In this document: piece after piece, positions 7,368-15,330 of the stretch
How positions within the stretch are numbered: position 1 is the first letter of the stretch
How the letters are laid out: the number at the start of each line of letters is the position of its first letter
NCBI GenBank assembly: GCA_046533095.1
Contig: JAJQRA010000025.1
Location: 1 to 20,775 of the forward strand
Direction of reading: 5' to 3'
DNA length: 20,775 bases
DNA from: ZAX-1 sp046533095
GTDB taxonomy: Bacteria; Bacillota; Clostridia; Lachnospirales; Lachnospiraceae
Notes under the pieces: model-generated
Told to the model about the DNA's origin: nothing
Databases searched by the model: none
Seen by the model: only the letters and a program-made list of their open reading frames with translations
Program-made: the position numbers and the translations under genes

Positions 7368-8375
7368 TTAAGCAATCCATGTCTGCTTACCCCTTAGAAG
7401 TAAATATAAGAAAAACGGTGCTCCACACAAAGAGGTCAGTATCCCGAGCGGTATTTCAGCTGACACAAGCGACCGCGCCAAGTCGTCCACCACCAACAGG
7501 AATATTCCGCCGATGAGTGCGGATACGGGTAGCAGAACCTTATAGTTCGGCCCCACAAGCATTCGCGCTATATGCGGAACCGCAAGCCCGACCCAACCAA
7601 TCATTCCCGCAACGGATACAGATGCCGCCGAAAGCAATGTGGAACAAACTATGACGGTAACCTGTAGTCTCCGTGTATTTATGCCTAATGTCTGCGCCTC
7701 CTCCTCGCCGCACGCCATCACGTTCAGTTTCCAGCGGAACAGGAACAACGGAATAGCGGCTGCGAAAAACAATGTATAAAGAAGAATCGTGTCTTTCATT
7801 GTCACAGAAGACAAGCTTCCCATTAACCAAAAGGTGATTGTCGGAAGCTTGTCTTCCGTATCCGCCAAATATTTTGTGATGGATATGAATGCGTTAAACA
7901 AACTACCCGTCACCATCCCTGCCAGTACCAATACCAAAACGCTTTTATGTTTACCTCCGACGCTTAACGAAACTACATACGTAAGCGCAACCGCGCCAAT
8001 TCCGCATAGAAACGAAAGTATCTGTATGCCGATAACATTAAGCCCTAATAATATCGCGATAGCGGCACCGACGCTCGCCCCGGCGGACGCCCCCAAAATA
8101 TCGGGTGAAACCATTGGATTTTGAAATAGTCCCTGATAGGAAACACCCGCAGTAGCCAACGACATTCCAATACAGACAGCCGCCAAAATGCGCGGTATTC
8201 TAATATTAAAAAGCGCAACGCCTATGTATGAGTTTTCGACGGTTTTTCCGTCTGAGACATAACGGAACAAGTCTCCGATTGTGAATGCCCTTCCCAATCC
8301 CAGTGAAAAAATTAAAGCGATTATCATCAGTGCCGCGCAAATAATAATTACTGGAATATGCCTTTTCTCACACAT
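7368..8375 (-). CDS. ABC transporter permease (FecCD/BtuC type)
   Basis: 335 aa with about ten hydrophobic segments, typical of FecCD permeases. Family signatures: RIPRILAAVCIGMSLATAGVS (TM2 region), NPMVSPDILGASAGAS, LLGLNVIG, and WVGLAVPHIARMLVGPNYK followed by a GIFLLVVDDLAR segment. It forms a homodimeric channel for the importer with the ATPase and lipoprotein genes that follow. Start at the ATG with AGGAGGCG 7 bases upstream, 25 bases after the nifN-like stop, so it is co-transcribed with the nitrogenase genes. Substrate unknown; vanadate or a vanadium/iron complex is the contextual guess. Confidence 0.93.
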   Translation of the reverse strand: MCEKRHIPVIIICAALMIIALIFSLGLGRAFTIGDLFRYVSDGKTVENSYIGVALFNIRIPRILAAVCIGMSLATAGVSYQGLFQNPMVSPDILGASAGASVGAAIAILLGLNVIGIQILSFLCGIGAVALTYVVSLSVGGKHKSVLVLVLAGMVTGSLFNAFISITKYLADTEDKLPTITFWLMGSLSSVTMKDTILLYTLFFAAAIPLFLFRWKLNVMACGEEEAQTLGINTRRLQVTVIVCSTLLSAASVSVAGMIGWVGLAVPHIARMLVGPNYKVLLPVSALIGGIFLLVVDDLARSLVSAEIPLGILTSLCGAPFFLYLLLRGKQTWIA

Positions 8376-8400
8376 TTATTTCGCCTCCTACGTTTGTGCG

Positions 8401-9753
8401 TTAAGAACATGCGTGCCGTGTTTCCTCCTGTTCAATATGCTTGGAACGGAACGCCCGCTCCCAATCTCCCGCGAACGCCTGTAACAAATAAAGCACACCT
8501 TCGTACCCGAAGTACGGTTCGCTTACATATAAAACGCGGTTCGTAGGCGAGAATACGTCGAATGCAACCTTTATCCCCAGTTCTTCTGCGAGATACCGCT
8601 CCCATGCGGAGCCAATCACCACATCCACTTCTTTAGTCTTTAACGCTTCTTTGATTTGATAGCCGTCCGCATCCAAAACTATGTCGGGCGATATGCCCAT
8701 GTCGTCAAGCTCCGCCTGCAATATCCTTTCGCCACGAGGCGAGACTGACTTAAAAATCAGCAGCTCGGGTATCATTTCAAGCTCGGTAAAAAGCATTCGC
8801 AAAAGCCCTATGCCAAATGTCATATCGGCGGACAGCGCAATGCGGCAATTCCGATAGCGCGGTATCATCATCAGCGCCCGTTTGCGGAGTATCGCAAGGG
8901 CGTGCTCCTCGCCGCGCGATATAATTCTTTCCGCTTCATTCTTCACATCGAAATACTCTCCTATCGCCCGAAGCCAACGGGCGGTGTTGGTCATACCGAT
9001 TGGCAGCGGCAAATCCGAAAGAATCAGCGGCACATTATATTCGCTTCCCATTCTTTGGACGAAACCATAACCCGCATCGTGGCTTAGCAGCAAGCTCGCC
9101 TGCGCCCTCCCCGCTTCGGCAATTTCCGAAAGCGGGGTATCGTGGGTGAATGTCGTCGTTACGCTGATTCCCATTTCGTTCAGGGCGTCTGTCATCCATT
9201 TCAAGTCGGGTTGCCAACCGGGATTGCCGCTTGCTTGAGGCGCTATCAGATTGACTGTGTTTTTCATATGTACGCCGTGCTTGTCTATCAAAGGGAGCAG
9301 TGCTTCCAATCCCAAATCCATGCCGACATTGATGTTGCCCCGAAAGCCGCCCGCAATAATCGGAATCAGCTTCGCGGATATTTCCGGCTGTAAATCCCTG
9401 CACACCGCTTCAATATCCTCACCGATAATATCGGCGGAACAAGTGCCCACCACGAACATCACCTTTGAACCAAAATTCTCGTCTGACTGCCGGATAATCT
9501 TTTCTAACTTAGCGGATGCACCCATGATAATATCCGATTCAAACAGGCGGGTACAGCCGATTTTGCGCATTGTGAGATCCATTTCATGCTTGTCATACGC
9601 CGCGTTTACAGTGGAGGCACAGCCTTGAGGGGAATGGATTACAATGCTAACGTCCCGCACTCCAGCTATGATACTCGCAACGCCTTCCAACGCACAACCG
9701 AGCAATGGGTCTTTGCTGTGCGTGGTGTTTGGGAAACTCAATCGTTTATACAT
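8401..9753 (-). CDS. nifN: Nitrogenase cofactor scaffold subunit, NifN/VnfN-like
   Basis: 450 aa, nitrogenase component-1 superfamily. With the NifE-like partner it should form the scaffold on which the NifB-derived core is matured before transfer to VnfDGK. Cysteines lie at the three family positions: Cys20 (LLGCALEG), Cys45 (HSPQGCAS) and Cys105 (GTCSADIIGEDIEA). Cys45 matches the single NifN ligand of the Azotobacter NifEN cluster as I recall it. Having all three is unusual for NifN and more like a catalytic K subunit. C-terminal SEPYFGYEGVLYLLQAF is the family's terminal motif. The gene overlaps nifE by 16 bases. NifN is the best name; a paralogous nitrogenase-like reductase subunit is the alternative. 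Confidence 0.8.
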   Translation of the reverse strand: MYKRLSFPNTTHSKDPLLGCALEGVASIIAGVRDVSIVIHSPQGCASTVNAAYDKHEMDLTMRKIGCTRLFESDIIMGASAKLEKIIRQSDENFGSKVMFVVGTCSADIIGEDIEAVCRDLQPEISAKLIPIIAGGFRGNINVGMDLGLEALLPLIDKHGVHMKNTVNLIAPQASGNPGWQPDLKWMTDALNEMGISVTTTFTHDTPLSEIAEAGRAQASLLLSHDAGYGFVQRMGSEYNVPLILSDLPLPIGMTNTARWLRAIGEYFDVKNEAERIISRGEEHALAILRKRALMMIPRYRNCRIALSADMTFGIGLLRMLFTELEMIPELLIFKSVSPRGERILQAELDDMGISPDIVLDADGYQIKEALKTKEVDVVIGSAWERYLAEELGIKVAFDVFSPTNRVLYVSEPYFGYEGVLYLLQAFAGDWERAFRSKHIEQEETRHACS

Positions 9754-11261
9754 CCCCGTCCGCCTCCCTTACCGTAGAATGTGCAGTCCGGCATACTCTC
9801 GCTCTGCTTTAAGCCCAAATTTACTGCCGCCGCCATGCCGCCGTTCTTGGGAAACACCATTTGCTTTGCCAGCGAGCTTCTGCCGCGAAAAGCGTAAGCA
9901 AAGCTCTTATTGATGCACTCCACCACCTTGAGCGCACCTTGATAGCCAAAGCGCGGACGGTTCAGAATTGCGTTCAAGTCAACCAACGGAATACTCGGAA
10001 AGCTCAGTGACGAACCGAAATAGACTGCCGTATCTGGCGCAATACCACCCAGATATTCCAAAAGCTCGTCCTCGCTCTGCTTCATGGATTCATATCGCCC
10101 AAACGCAAGCGCACCCTTGGTAATCAGAATTTCCGGGTCAGTTCCCGCCTCCAGCAAATAATCAATGCTGGTCTCCCGAGCCTCGGCGCTCCACGGATGA
10201 AAATTATAGATAATCGCCCGCATACCGAAGTCTTTCTCCAGCATATGCGCAATGGAGAGGGACTTAACCGCATCGCGCCCCTCAATAATCCCCACTTTGC
10301 CTACAAGATTGGCGCGGGATGTTTCATACTTTTCCCGTATGGCTTCATATTCCCGGTCGCATAGCGCCTGCGCTTCAGTTTCCAATTCCAGACATTTCGC
10401 TGTGGTGAGCAGCCACTTTTGGGTCGCCTCAATGCCGTAGGGCAGTATAGTGGAATTCATCGGCGTACCGTAAATTCGCTCCATTTCCTTGCCGAGCGCA
10501 TAGCCAATATCGTAGCATAAACCGCAGTTGACAGCCACACTCGGTGCTTTTTCCAACTGCTCCAACGTGCAGCCTCCGGCGATAACGGCATTGATTTCAG
10601 CACCGATACCTTTTAACAACCGCACCAATTCTTTTACATCGGTGTCTACCTCGGTACGCTCCGGTCCCATTTTACCGCCTACGATGTTGACCGATTTTGA
10701 CATTTTCACCTTTAACGCCTCGGTTGGCGGTTTCATCAGCTTAACCAGCTGCCCGAATACTAAATCAAACCCGCTTCGGTATTCACCCGCGAAACCCTCG
10801 CAGTGAATCGGCAGCAACTTTGCGTTGACTTCGGATTCCATCTGCTCCGAAATTGCGTCAACGTTATCGCCGATGATTCCGGTGGCACAGCTTGTCGCCA
10901 CAATAATAACGTCGGGATGATACTTTTCGTCCACTTCGCGAATCGCGCCGACCAGTTCCTTTTCGCCGCCGTACACGATGTTTTTCTCGCTGACATTGGT
11001 AGTCAGCACAGCCTCGTAGGGCGAACCGCTGTTGCGGCTGTTGGTCAGCTTATAGGTCTGTTTTACGCCATAAGCGCAACCACTAGGTCCATGAGCGATT
11101 ACAATGGTGTTATCAAGCCCGCTTAAAATTTTCATCGCCGTCCAGAACTTGCATGGGCGCGTGTGACTGCCTTGCAGTGTGGTATCAATTTTCTTTTCTT
11201 TCGCTAATTGGTACAGTTCACTCAATTTCCCCGAAAATACAACATGTTCGTCAAATGCCAT
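9738..11261 (-). CDS. nifE: Nitrogenase cofactor scaffold subunit, NifE/VnfE-like
   Basis: 507 aa, longer than the usual 440-480. Component-1 fold with Cys37 (TRPCKFW), Cys62 (HGPSGCAYG) and Cys125 (ATSCATGIIGDN), matching the cluster ligands of NifE, and the TTNVSEKNIVYGGEKEL motif typical of D/E-type subunits. A cofactor-region cysteine pair lies at VNCGLCYDIGYALG (Cys246, 249). The C-terminus RPRFGYQGALKVVECIN is the family terminal motif, followed by a roughly 50-residue tail ending GKGGGRGCIND whose codons also serve as the ribosome site for nifN. Start: ATG after GGAGC; the frame from the nearby upstream ATG stops at once. A 129-base gap with a strong hairpin separates it from vnfK. Confidence 0.85.
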   Translation of the reverse strand: MAFDEHVVFSGKLSELYQLAKEKKIDTTLQGSHTRPCKFWTAMKILSGLDNTIVIAHGPSGCAYGVKQTYKLTNSRNSGSPYEAVLTTNVSEKNIVYGGEKELVGAIREVDEKYHPDVIIVATSCATGIIGDNVDAISEQMESEVNAKLLPIHCEGFAGEYRSGFDLVFGQLVKLMKPPTEALKVKMSKSVNIVGGKMGPERTEVDTDVKELVRLLKGIGAEINAVIAGGCTLEQLEKAPSVAVNCGLCYDIGYALGKEMERIYGTPMNSTILPYGIEATQKWLLTTAKCLELETEAQALCDREYEAIREKYETSRANLVGKVGIIEGRDAVKSLSIAHMLEKDFGMRAIIYNFHPWSAEARETSIDYLLEAGTDPEILITKGALAFGRYESMKQSEDELLEYLGGIAPDTAVYFGSSLSFPSIPLVDLNAILNRPRFGYQGALKVVECINKSFAYAFRGRSSLAKQMVFPKNGGMAAAVNLGLKQSESMPDCTFYGKGGGRGCIND

Positions 11262-11341
11262 TCATATCAGCTCCTTTCGTTGAAGCTTCGTATGAGTACT
11301 TTGCACACAAAGTGCCGATACCAAACTTCAAAAATTTTGGT

Positions 11342-11379
11342 TGTGCGCAGGAATCGGAATGTTCCGATTCCTGCGCACA
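11342..11379 (-). other. Perfect 18-bp intercistronic hairpin between vnfK and nifE
   Basis: Arms 11342-11359 (TGTGCGCAGGAATCGGAA on the plus strand) and 11362-11379 are exact reverse complements with only 2 bases between. In the minus-strand transcript the hairpin begins 12 bases after the vnfK stop. No T run follows directly; the downstream sequence is ACCAAAATTTTTG. It could be a partial terminator, an RNase-processing or 3'-end stability element setting more HDGK than EN, or a DNA palindrome for a protein. A weaker hairpin, ACTTTG-CACA-CAAAGT, lies about 25 bases further along. The rest of the 129-base gap shows nothing else apart from the nifE ribosome site. Confidence 0.9.
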
Positions 11380-11390
11380 GAACCTCAAAA

Positions 11391-12776
11391 TTACCAAACG
11401 TTCAAAAGCCATTCTCTGTCCTTTTTGTATTCCATATCGGCGAACAGCGCATTTGCGATGTTGTTCGCCAACGTCTCCGCGCCTTTGTAACCGAATACCG
11501 TTTCTTTCCACAAACCCGCGCGGTCAAATACAGGGAAGCCCACGCGTACCATTGGAATCTGGTAGTCGATCGCTATAAAACGTCCTTTGGAATGTCCCAT
11601 GATTAAATCCAGTTTCATTCCATCCTTCAAGCGGCTCTCCAACTCCCAGAGGTCAGCGTTGCAGATGACTTCCATTTCAAAGTCTTCCGCTTTTTTGTTT
11701 AAAGCCAGAATCCGCGTATCCTTTTTATATGCTTTCTGGTCGTCGCCCATCAGGAGCAGAACCGGTTTTATCCCGACTTCAATGCAGAAATCCGCGAGCC
11801 CGATTACCAAATCGGGGTCTCCGTAAATCGCGACGCGCTTATCCGCCAAAAACATATGCCCCAAATCCACAATGGAATCAATGGCGCGAGCGCGTTCCTC
11901 AACTAAGCTGCGTGGTATTCTGCGTCCGGTCAAATCGGAAAGTTGCTTTAAGAATTTGTCGGTGTTCTCCACCCCAATCGGCGTTGTGCCAATCAGCGAC
12001 GGAACCTTGAACTCACTCTCCAAATATTTCGCCGCAAGCCCGCCCTCATACGCATATGGCGCGACCGAAGCGAATGCGTTGGCGCTGTTCTCGATGTCCT
12101 CCACCGTAGTCGAACCCTCTGCAAAGCTAGACTTATCCGGCATCATTCCCGAATCAAAGGTTTCGGTATCCATCAGGAAATTCGCCGGAATACCCATTTC
12201 GGAAAAAATGTGCTTGAGCTCGGTAACGTCCCCCGGATTCACCCAGCCCGTGAATACATTCACCTTTTTGCTCGGCTCGCCCTGTTTTGCCAACGACTTT
12301 ACAATCGCCTCCATTGCCACGTTATAACCCGCCGCCTGACTGCCTTTGTAGCTAGGCGTGTGAATCGGAATGATTTTCAAATCACGGCCGGGGAACTCCT
12401 CTTGCAGAAATTCGTTTACCTCCACGATACACGCCGCAATGTCGTCTCCAATCGTTTCGGTCGAGCAGGTCGTGATAATCGGAATCAGCTTCAAATGCGG
12501 ATACCGAATCGCCAGATTCTTCACGCCCTCAATTACGCGCTTTGTTCCACCGAACACCGCCGCGTCCTCGTGCAAAGAGGAGGACGCAATGTCAAAATTT
12601 TCTTTGTAATGTTGCGCAAACATCAGCCGCACGAAAGTACAGCAGCCCTGCCCGCCATGCACCAGCCCGATGCAATCTTTAATGCCGATCGCCGCAAATT
12701 GCGCGCCGCAGGGCTGGCAGTTGAAAATCGGGTTGATACAGCCCGTGCGCGGCTTGTCTTTTACCATTGTCGCCAT
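11391..12776 (-). CDS. vnfK: Vanadium nitrogenase beta subunit VnfK
   Basis: 461 aa. Beta subunit of the VFe protein, which shares the P-cluster with VnfD and docks the reductase. P-cluster cysteines: Cys20 (INPIFNCQPCGAQ), Cys45 (HGGQGCC), Cys104 (ITTCSTETIGDD). Segments nearly identical to what I recall of Azotobacter VnfK include KENFDIASSSLHE, NADLWELE, LDLIMGHSKGR and PMVRVGFPVFDRAGL, plus the terminal REWLLNVW. It is short like VnfK/AnfK and lacks the N-terminal extension of NifK. It lies 13 bases after vnfG, with AGGTGG upstream. The V rather than Fe-only assignment rests mainly on VnfD; this sequence agrees with it. Confidence 0.93.
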   Translation of the reverse strand: MATMVKDKPRTGCINPIFNCQPCGAQFAAIGIKDCIGLVHGGQGCCTFVRLMFAQHYKENFDIASSSLHEDAAVFGGTKRVIEGVKNLAIRYPHLKLIPIITTCSTETIGDDIAACIVEVNEFLQEEFPGRDLKIIPIHTPSYKGSQAAGYNVAMEAIVKSLAKQGEPSKKVNVFTGWVNPGDVTELKHIFSEMGIPANFLMDTETFDSGMMPDKSSFAEGSTTVEDIENSANAFASVAPYAYEGGLAAKYLESEFKVPSLIGTTPIGVENTDKFLKQLSDLTGRRIPRSLVEERARAIDSIVDLGHMFLADKRVAIYGDPDLVIGLADFCIEVGIKPVLLLMGDDQKAYKKDTRILALNKKAEDFEMEVICNADLWELESRLKDGMKLDLIMGHSKGRFIAIDYQIPMVRVGFPVFDRAGLWKETVFGYKGAETLANNIANALFADMEYKKDREWLLNVW

Positions 12777-12789
12777 AATCCGTCACCAC

Positions 12790-13128
12790 CTAATATTTTG
12801 CTTCCACGCGTTCTGCGTTCAGCGAATTTACCACGGCGATATCGAGCAGCTTTAATTTTACCGCCTCGCAAATCTCCGCTATTTCGGTTACGCTCAAACC
12901 CGCAAACCAGTCTAACCGTTCCGTAAGTTGCTGTGTCAGTATCTTTGCATCGGCGTAGTGCGAGTTCGCGATGTTAGTGCTTCGATCAACCGCACCGCCG
13001 CTTTGCAGCCTGACCACATTGTCCATAATGCTATTGATGTTGGCCTCTCTGTCCCAATTTCGGGAAAAAAATTGCCACAGGCAACGCTGCATTATAAAAT
13101 CATAAACATCCGTTATTTTTTCATTCAC
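12790..13128 (-). CDS. vnfG: Nitrogenase delta subunit VnfG
   Basis: 112 aa. Delta subunits exist only in alternative (V or Fe-only) nitrogenases, where one sits on each alpha subunit. The RCLWQFFSRNWDREANI motif (about residues 15-31) is the family hallmark, followed by a helical segment HYADAKILTQQLTERLDWFAG. Length matches known VnfG/AnfG (about 113-132). It lies between vnfD and vnfK with only 3 bases between the vnfD stop and its ATG; the ribosome site AAGGGGGC is inside the last codons of vnfD, indicating coupling. By itself it does not distinguish V from Fe-only. Confidence 0.95.
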   Translation of the reverse strand: MNEKITDVYDFIMQRCLWQFFSRNWDREANINSIMDNVVRLQSGGAVDRSTNIANSHYADAKILTQQLTERLDWFAGLSVTEIAEICEAVKLKLLDIAVVNSLNAERVEAKY

Positions 13129-13131
13129 AGC

Positions 13132-14523
13132 TTACGCCCCCTTGGAAATGTCTCGCTTGGCAAGCGTAAACATTTTTGAATATATGGCGTTATACATATC
13201 CCGCGCCATGTTGACTGCACCCTCGAAGCCCATGTATGGGCCGTTGTGATAGGCGTGACCGTTGATATACGGAATGTGTACTTTCTTGACAAGCTCGCCC
13301 ACACGTGGTCCGGTAAAGATAACGTCCGGATTCACCATGTCGATAACCTCAAAAAATTCCAACTCGTTGCCGTCGTCTATATACACCGTGCCAACGCGTC
13401 CGCGAGCGATAACTTTCTCGAAGTCCTCCTGATGTCCGAATTTAGAAGCCATTGCAACCACTTCCATACCCAAGTCGTCTTCCAACGCTTTCGTCCAGTG
13501 CCACAGCCGTGGACCGCCCGTCCAAATTGCCACTTTCTTTCCGACCAGCTTCTCTTTGTAAAAGTCAAGCTTTGGCTGGTATTCGGCGGTCTCCCGCTCA
13601 ATCAGCGCCTCTACGCGGTCTTCAATATTAAAGAACGCACCGATTTTTCGCAGACTTTCTTTGACGTAATCAAATCCCCATGTGTCAATGTCCATACGCG
13701 GGATGCCATACTGCTTTTGCAGCTCGTTGGCAATGTAACCCGCACTTCTTGCACAGTTGGTAACGCTTAGTTTTGCTCTGTGCATGGAGCGGCAAGCGTC
13801 ATAAGTGCTGTTACCGGTGAAATGCGCTATTACCTGTACGCCGATTTCATCCATGTAACGTTGGAGAACATACGCGTCACCCTGTATGTTATAGTCACCT
13901 ATGACGTTGATCGTGTATTCACTGTTGATTTTTGGTTCGACCGTTCCCACTTTCTGATTCACCCAGTCGATATTGAACACGTGATGTCCCTTGGACTGAC
14001 TAACGCCCGCAAATCCGGGACACTCAATGCAGAAAATGTCCACATCGCCCAGTTCTTCCTGCACTTCTCTGGCGATTGCCTTGATGTCATCGCCGATCAA
14101 CGCTGTTGCACAGGTGGTGTATACCATCATACGTTTTTTGTCGGGAAACGCTTCAAACGCTTCCAGCATGGACTTTTTCAGCCTGCTTTCGCCGCCGAAT
14201 ACAACATTTGATTCTTTCATGTCGGTTGACCATGAATATTTAATCTGAAAATTATCGGTATCACTCGGATACCTCTTTGTATGCCAAGTGTTATAGGAGC
14301 AGCCCACCGGTCCGTGGATCAGTTGAATCGTGTCTTTCAGAACTCCGCCTATAACCAGCTTCGCACCGCAATAGCTGCATCCGCGCTCCGAAAGCGAGCC
14401 GGGGATGGTTGTAGTGTTCGATGCGGGCAGAAACTGACTGGTGTCCTCTCCCGGCTGCTTAATGTACACATGTTTCTTGCGCTCAGGGATCTTAATGTCA
14501 CTGTTTAATAGTGTCATCGGCAT
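13132..14523 (-). CDS. vnfD: Vanadium nitrogenase alpha subunit VnfD
   Basis: 463 aa. Alpha subunit of the VFe protein carrying the FeV cofactor, the site of N2 (and CO) reduction. Residue numbers coincide with Azotobacter VnfD as I remember it: P-cluster Cys49, Cys75, Cys138; cofactor ligands Cys257 (TNCARSAGYIANEL) and His423 (NGHAYHNGPYMGFEG); second-sphere Gln176 and His180. The TGGPR loop at 335-339, which holds the carbonate bridging the V cofactor, is present; AnfD has PGGSK there. MPMTLL start, STDMKES and FTGPRVGELVKK are also VnfD-like, and the length (about 474 in Azotobacter VnfD, about 518 in AnfD) agrees. GGAGGG lies 8 bases before the ATG. V-type is a strong inference from sequence, not a measurement. 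Confidence 0.95.
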   Translation of the reverse strand: MPMTLLNSDIKIPERKKHVYIKQPGEDTSQFLPASNTTTIPGSLSERGCSYCGAKLVIGGVLKDTIQLIHGPVGCSYNTWHTKRYPSDTDNFQIKYSWSTDMKESNVVFGGESRLKKSMLEAFEAFPDKKRMMVYTTCATALIGDDIKAIAREVQEELGDVDIFCIECPGFAGVSQSKGHHVFNIDWVNQKVGTVEPKINSEYTINVIGDYNIQGDAYVLQRYMDEIGVQVIAHFTGNSTYDACRSMHRAKLSVTNCARSAGYIANELQKQYGIPRMDIDTWGFDYVKESLRKIGAFFNIEDRVEALIERETAEYQPKLDFYKEKLVGKKVAIWTGGPRLWHWTKALEDDLGMEVVAMASKFGHQEDFEKVIARGRVGTVYIDDGNELEFFEVIDMVNPDVIFTGPRVGELVKKVHIPYINGHAYHNGPYMGFEGAVNMARDMYNAIYSKMFTLAKRDISKGA

Positions 14524-14554
14524 AACGCATACCCTCCTTTACTCCGTTTATTTT

Positions 14555-14956
14555 TTATACTGCGGCGTCTCCTGTCTCCAATGTATGAATACTTATCGCC
14601 TCGTTTATGTCTATAACAAAAATTTTGCCGTCGCCGGGATTCCCTTTGCTGTTGATTTTTATAAAGATATCAATCACCGGCTTTACATCCTCATCGCGCA
14701 GAATAATTGTAAACAACCGCTTAGGCATAAGTGTATGCAACTGCCCTATGCGAGAGGAAAGCGAGACCAATTCCCCATTCAGCGGATTGTCATGCGTATT
14801 GGGGATTGCCTTGCCCGAATACATTTCATAATCTACGGCTTTCTTGCCTCTGCCAAGCACCTTGCGGCAGGTAAGGCTTGGATAACCCGCCTTTTCAAGA
14901 GCCTTTTTCGTCTGATTCACATTCGTCATGCGAATGATAGCCATAACCTCTTTCAT
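14555..14956 (-). CDS. nifI2: Nitrogenase PII-like regulator NifI2
   Basis: 133 aa, GlnB/PII family: MAIIRMTNVNQTKKALEKAG at the start, a T-loop region at about residues 35-70, and the C-terminal GDGKIFVIDINEAISIHTLETGD motif. In methanogens and clostridia, NifI1 and NifI2 form a complex that binds and switches off the catalytic protein when fixed nitrogen is plentiful; 2-oxoglutarate and ATP relieve it. The longer T-loop segment and second position identify it as NifI2. AAAGGAGG lies upstream of the ATG; it is 15 bases from nifI1 and 31 bases ahead of vnfD. Confidence 0.94.
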   Translation of the reverse strand: MKEVMAIIRMTNVNQTKKALEKAGYPSLTCRKVLGRGKKAVDYEMYSGKAIPNTHDNPLNGELVSLSSRIGQLHTLMPKRLFTIILRDEDVKPVIDIFIKINSKGNPGDGKIFVIDINEAISIHTLETGDAAV

Positions 14957-14971
14957 AAGTTGCTTCCTCCT

Positions 14972-15298
14972 TTAAATCCCGGGCTTTCCGGAACTGATGG
15001 TATACGCCTCGGCAACATTGTGAATGAAGATTTTGCCATCGCCGAAAGTCCCATTCGGAGCAGTTCGGGCAGCGGTCAAAATTATTTGCACAACTGTGTC
15101 CTTATCTTCATCGTGAACAACGCATAGAATCATTTCCTTGGGGATTTCGTCGTAATAAATGTCGCCCACAATGACGCCCTTCTGTTTGCCGCGTCCCGCC
15201 ACATCAAACTTAGTCGCCGCCGGAAAGCCCGCCGCCGCCAAATCCGCAAGAACGTCCATCGCCTTTTCAGGGCGAATAATTGCACGTACCATTACCAT
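14972..15298 (-). CDS. nifI1: Nitrogenase PII-like regulator NifI1
   Basis: 108 aa when started at the ATG at 15298 (MVMVRAIIRPEKAMDVLADL). GGAGGTG lies 9 bases upstream of it, whereas the in-frame ATG at 15319 precedes that ribosome site and is unlikely. PII fold with a T-loop around residues 35-55 and a C-terminal GDGKIFIHNVAEAYTISSGKPGI. Partner of NifI2 in 2-oxoglutarate-dependent reversible inhibition of the nitrogenase, inside the cell. The position between nifH and the D-subunit gene is the standard one in clostridia and methanogens. Confidence 0.94.
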   Translation of the reverse strand: MVMVRAIIRPEKAMDVLADLAAAGFPAATKFDVAGRGKQKGVIVGDIYYDEIPKEMILCVVHDEDKDTVVQIILTAARTAPNGTFGDGKIFIHNVAEAYTISSGKPGI

Positions 15299-15330
15299 AA
15301 AAATTGCACCTCCATTCATATTAGATAAAA

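Noticed and set aside
5410..8375. Molybdate ModABC transporter
   Set aside because: Permease and binding protein are of the FecCD/periplasmic-binding family 2 class, and the ATPase has no ModC-type extension.
11251..11511. Open frame of 86 codons spanning the vnfK end and the hairpin
   Set aside because: It overlaps vnfK in another frame and the palindrome creates a spurious mirrored peptide; no ribosome site.
13132..14523. Iron-only alpha subunit AnfD
   Set aside because: The loop at 335-339 is TGGPR rather than the AnfD-type PGGSK, the protein is 463 aa rather than about 518, and the N-terminal and C-terminal motifs are VnfD-like.
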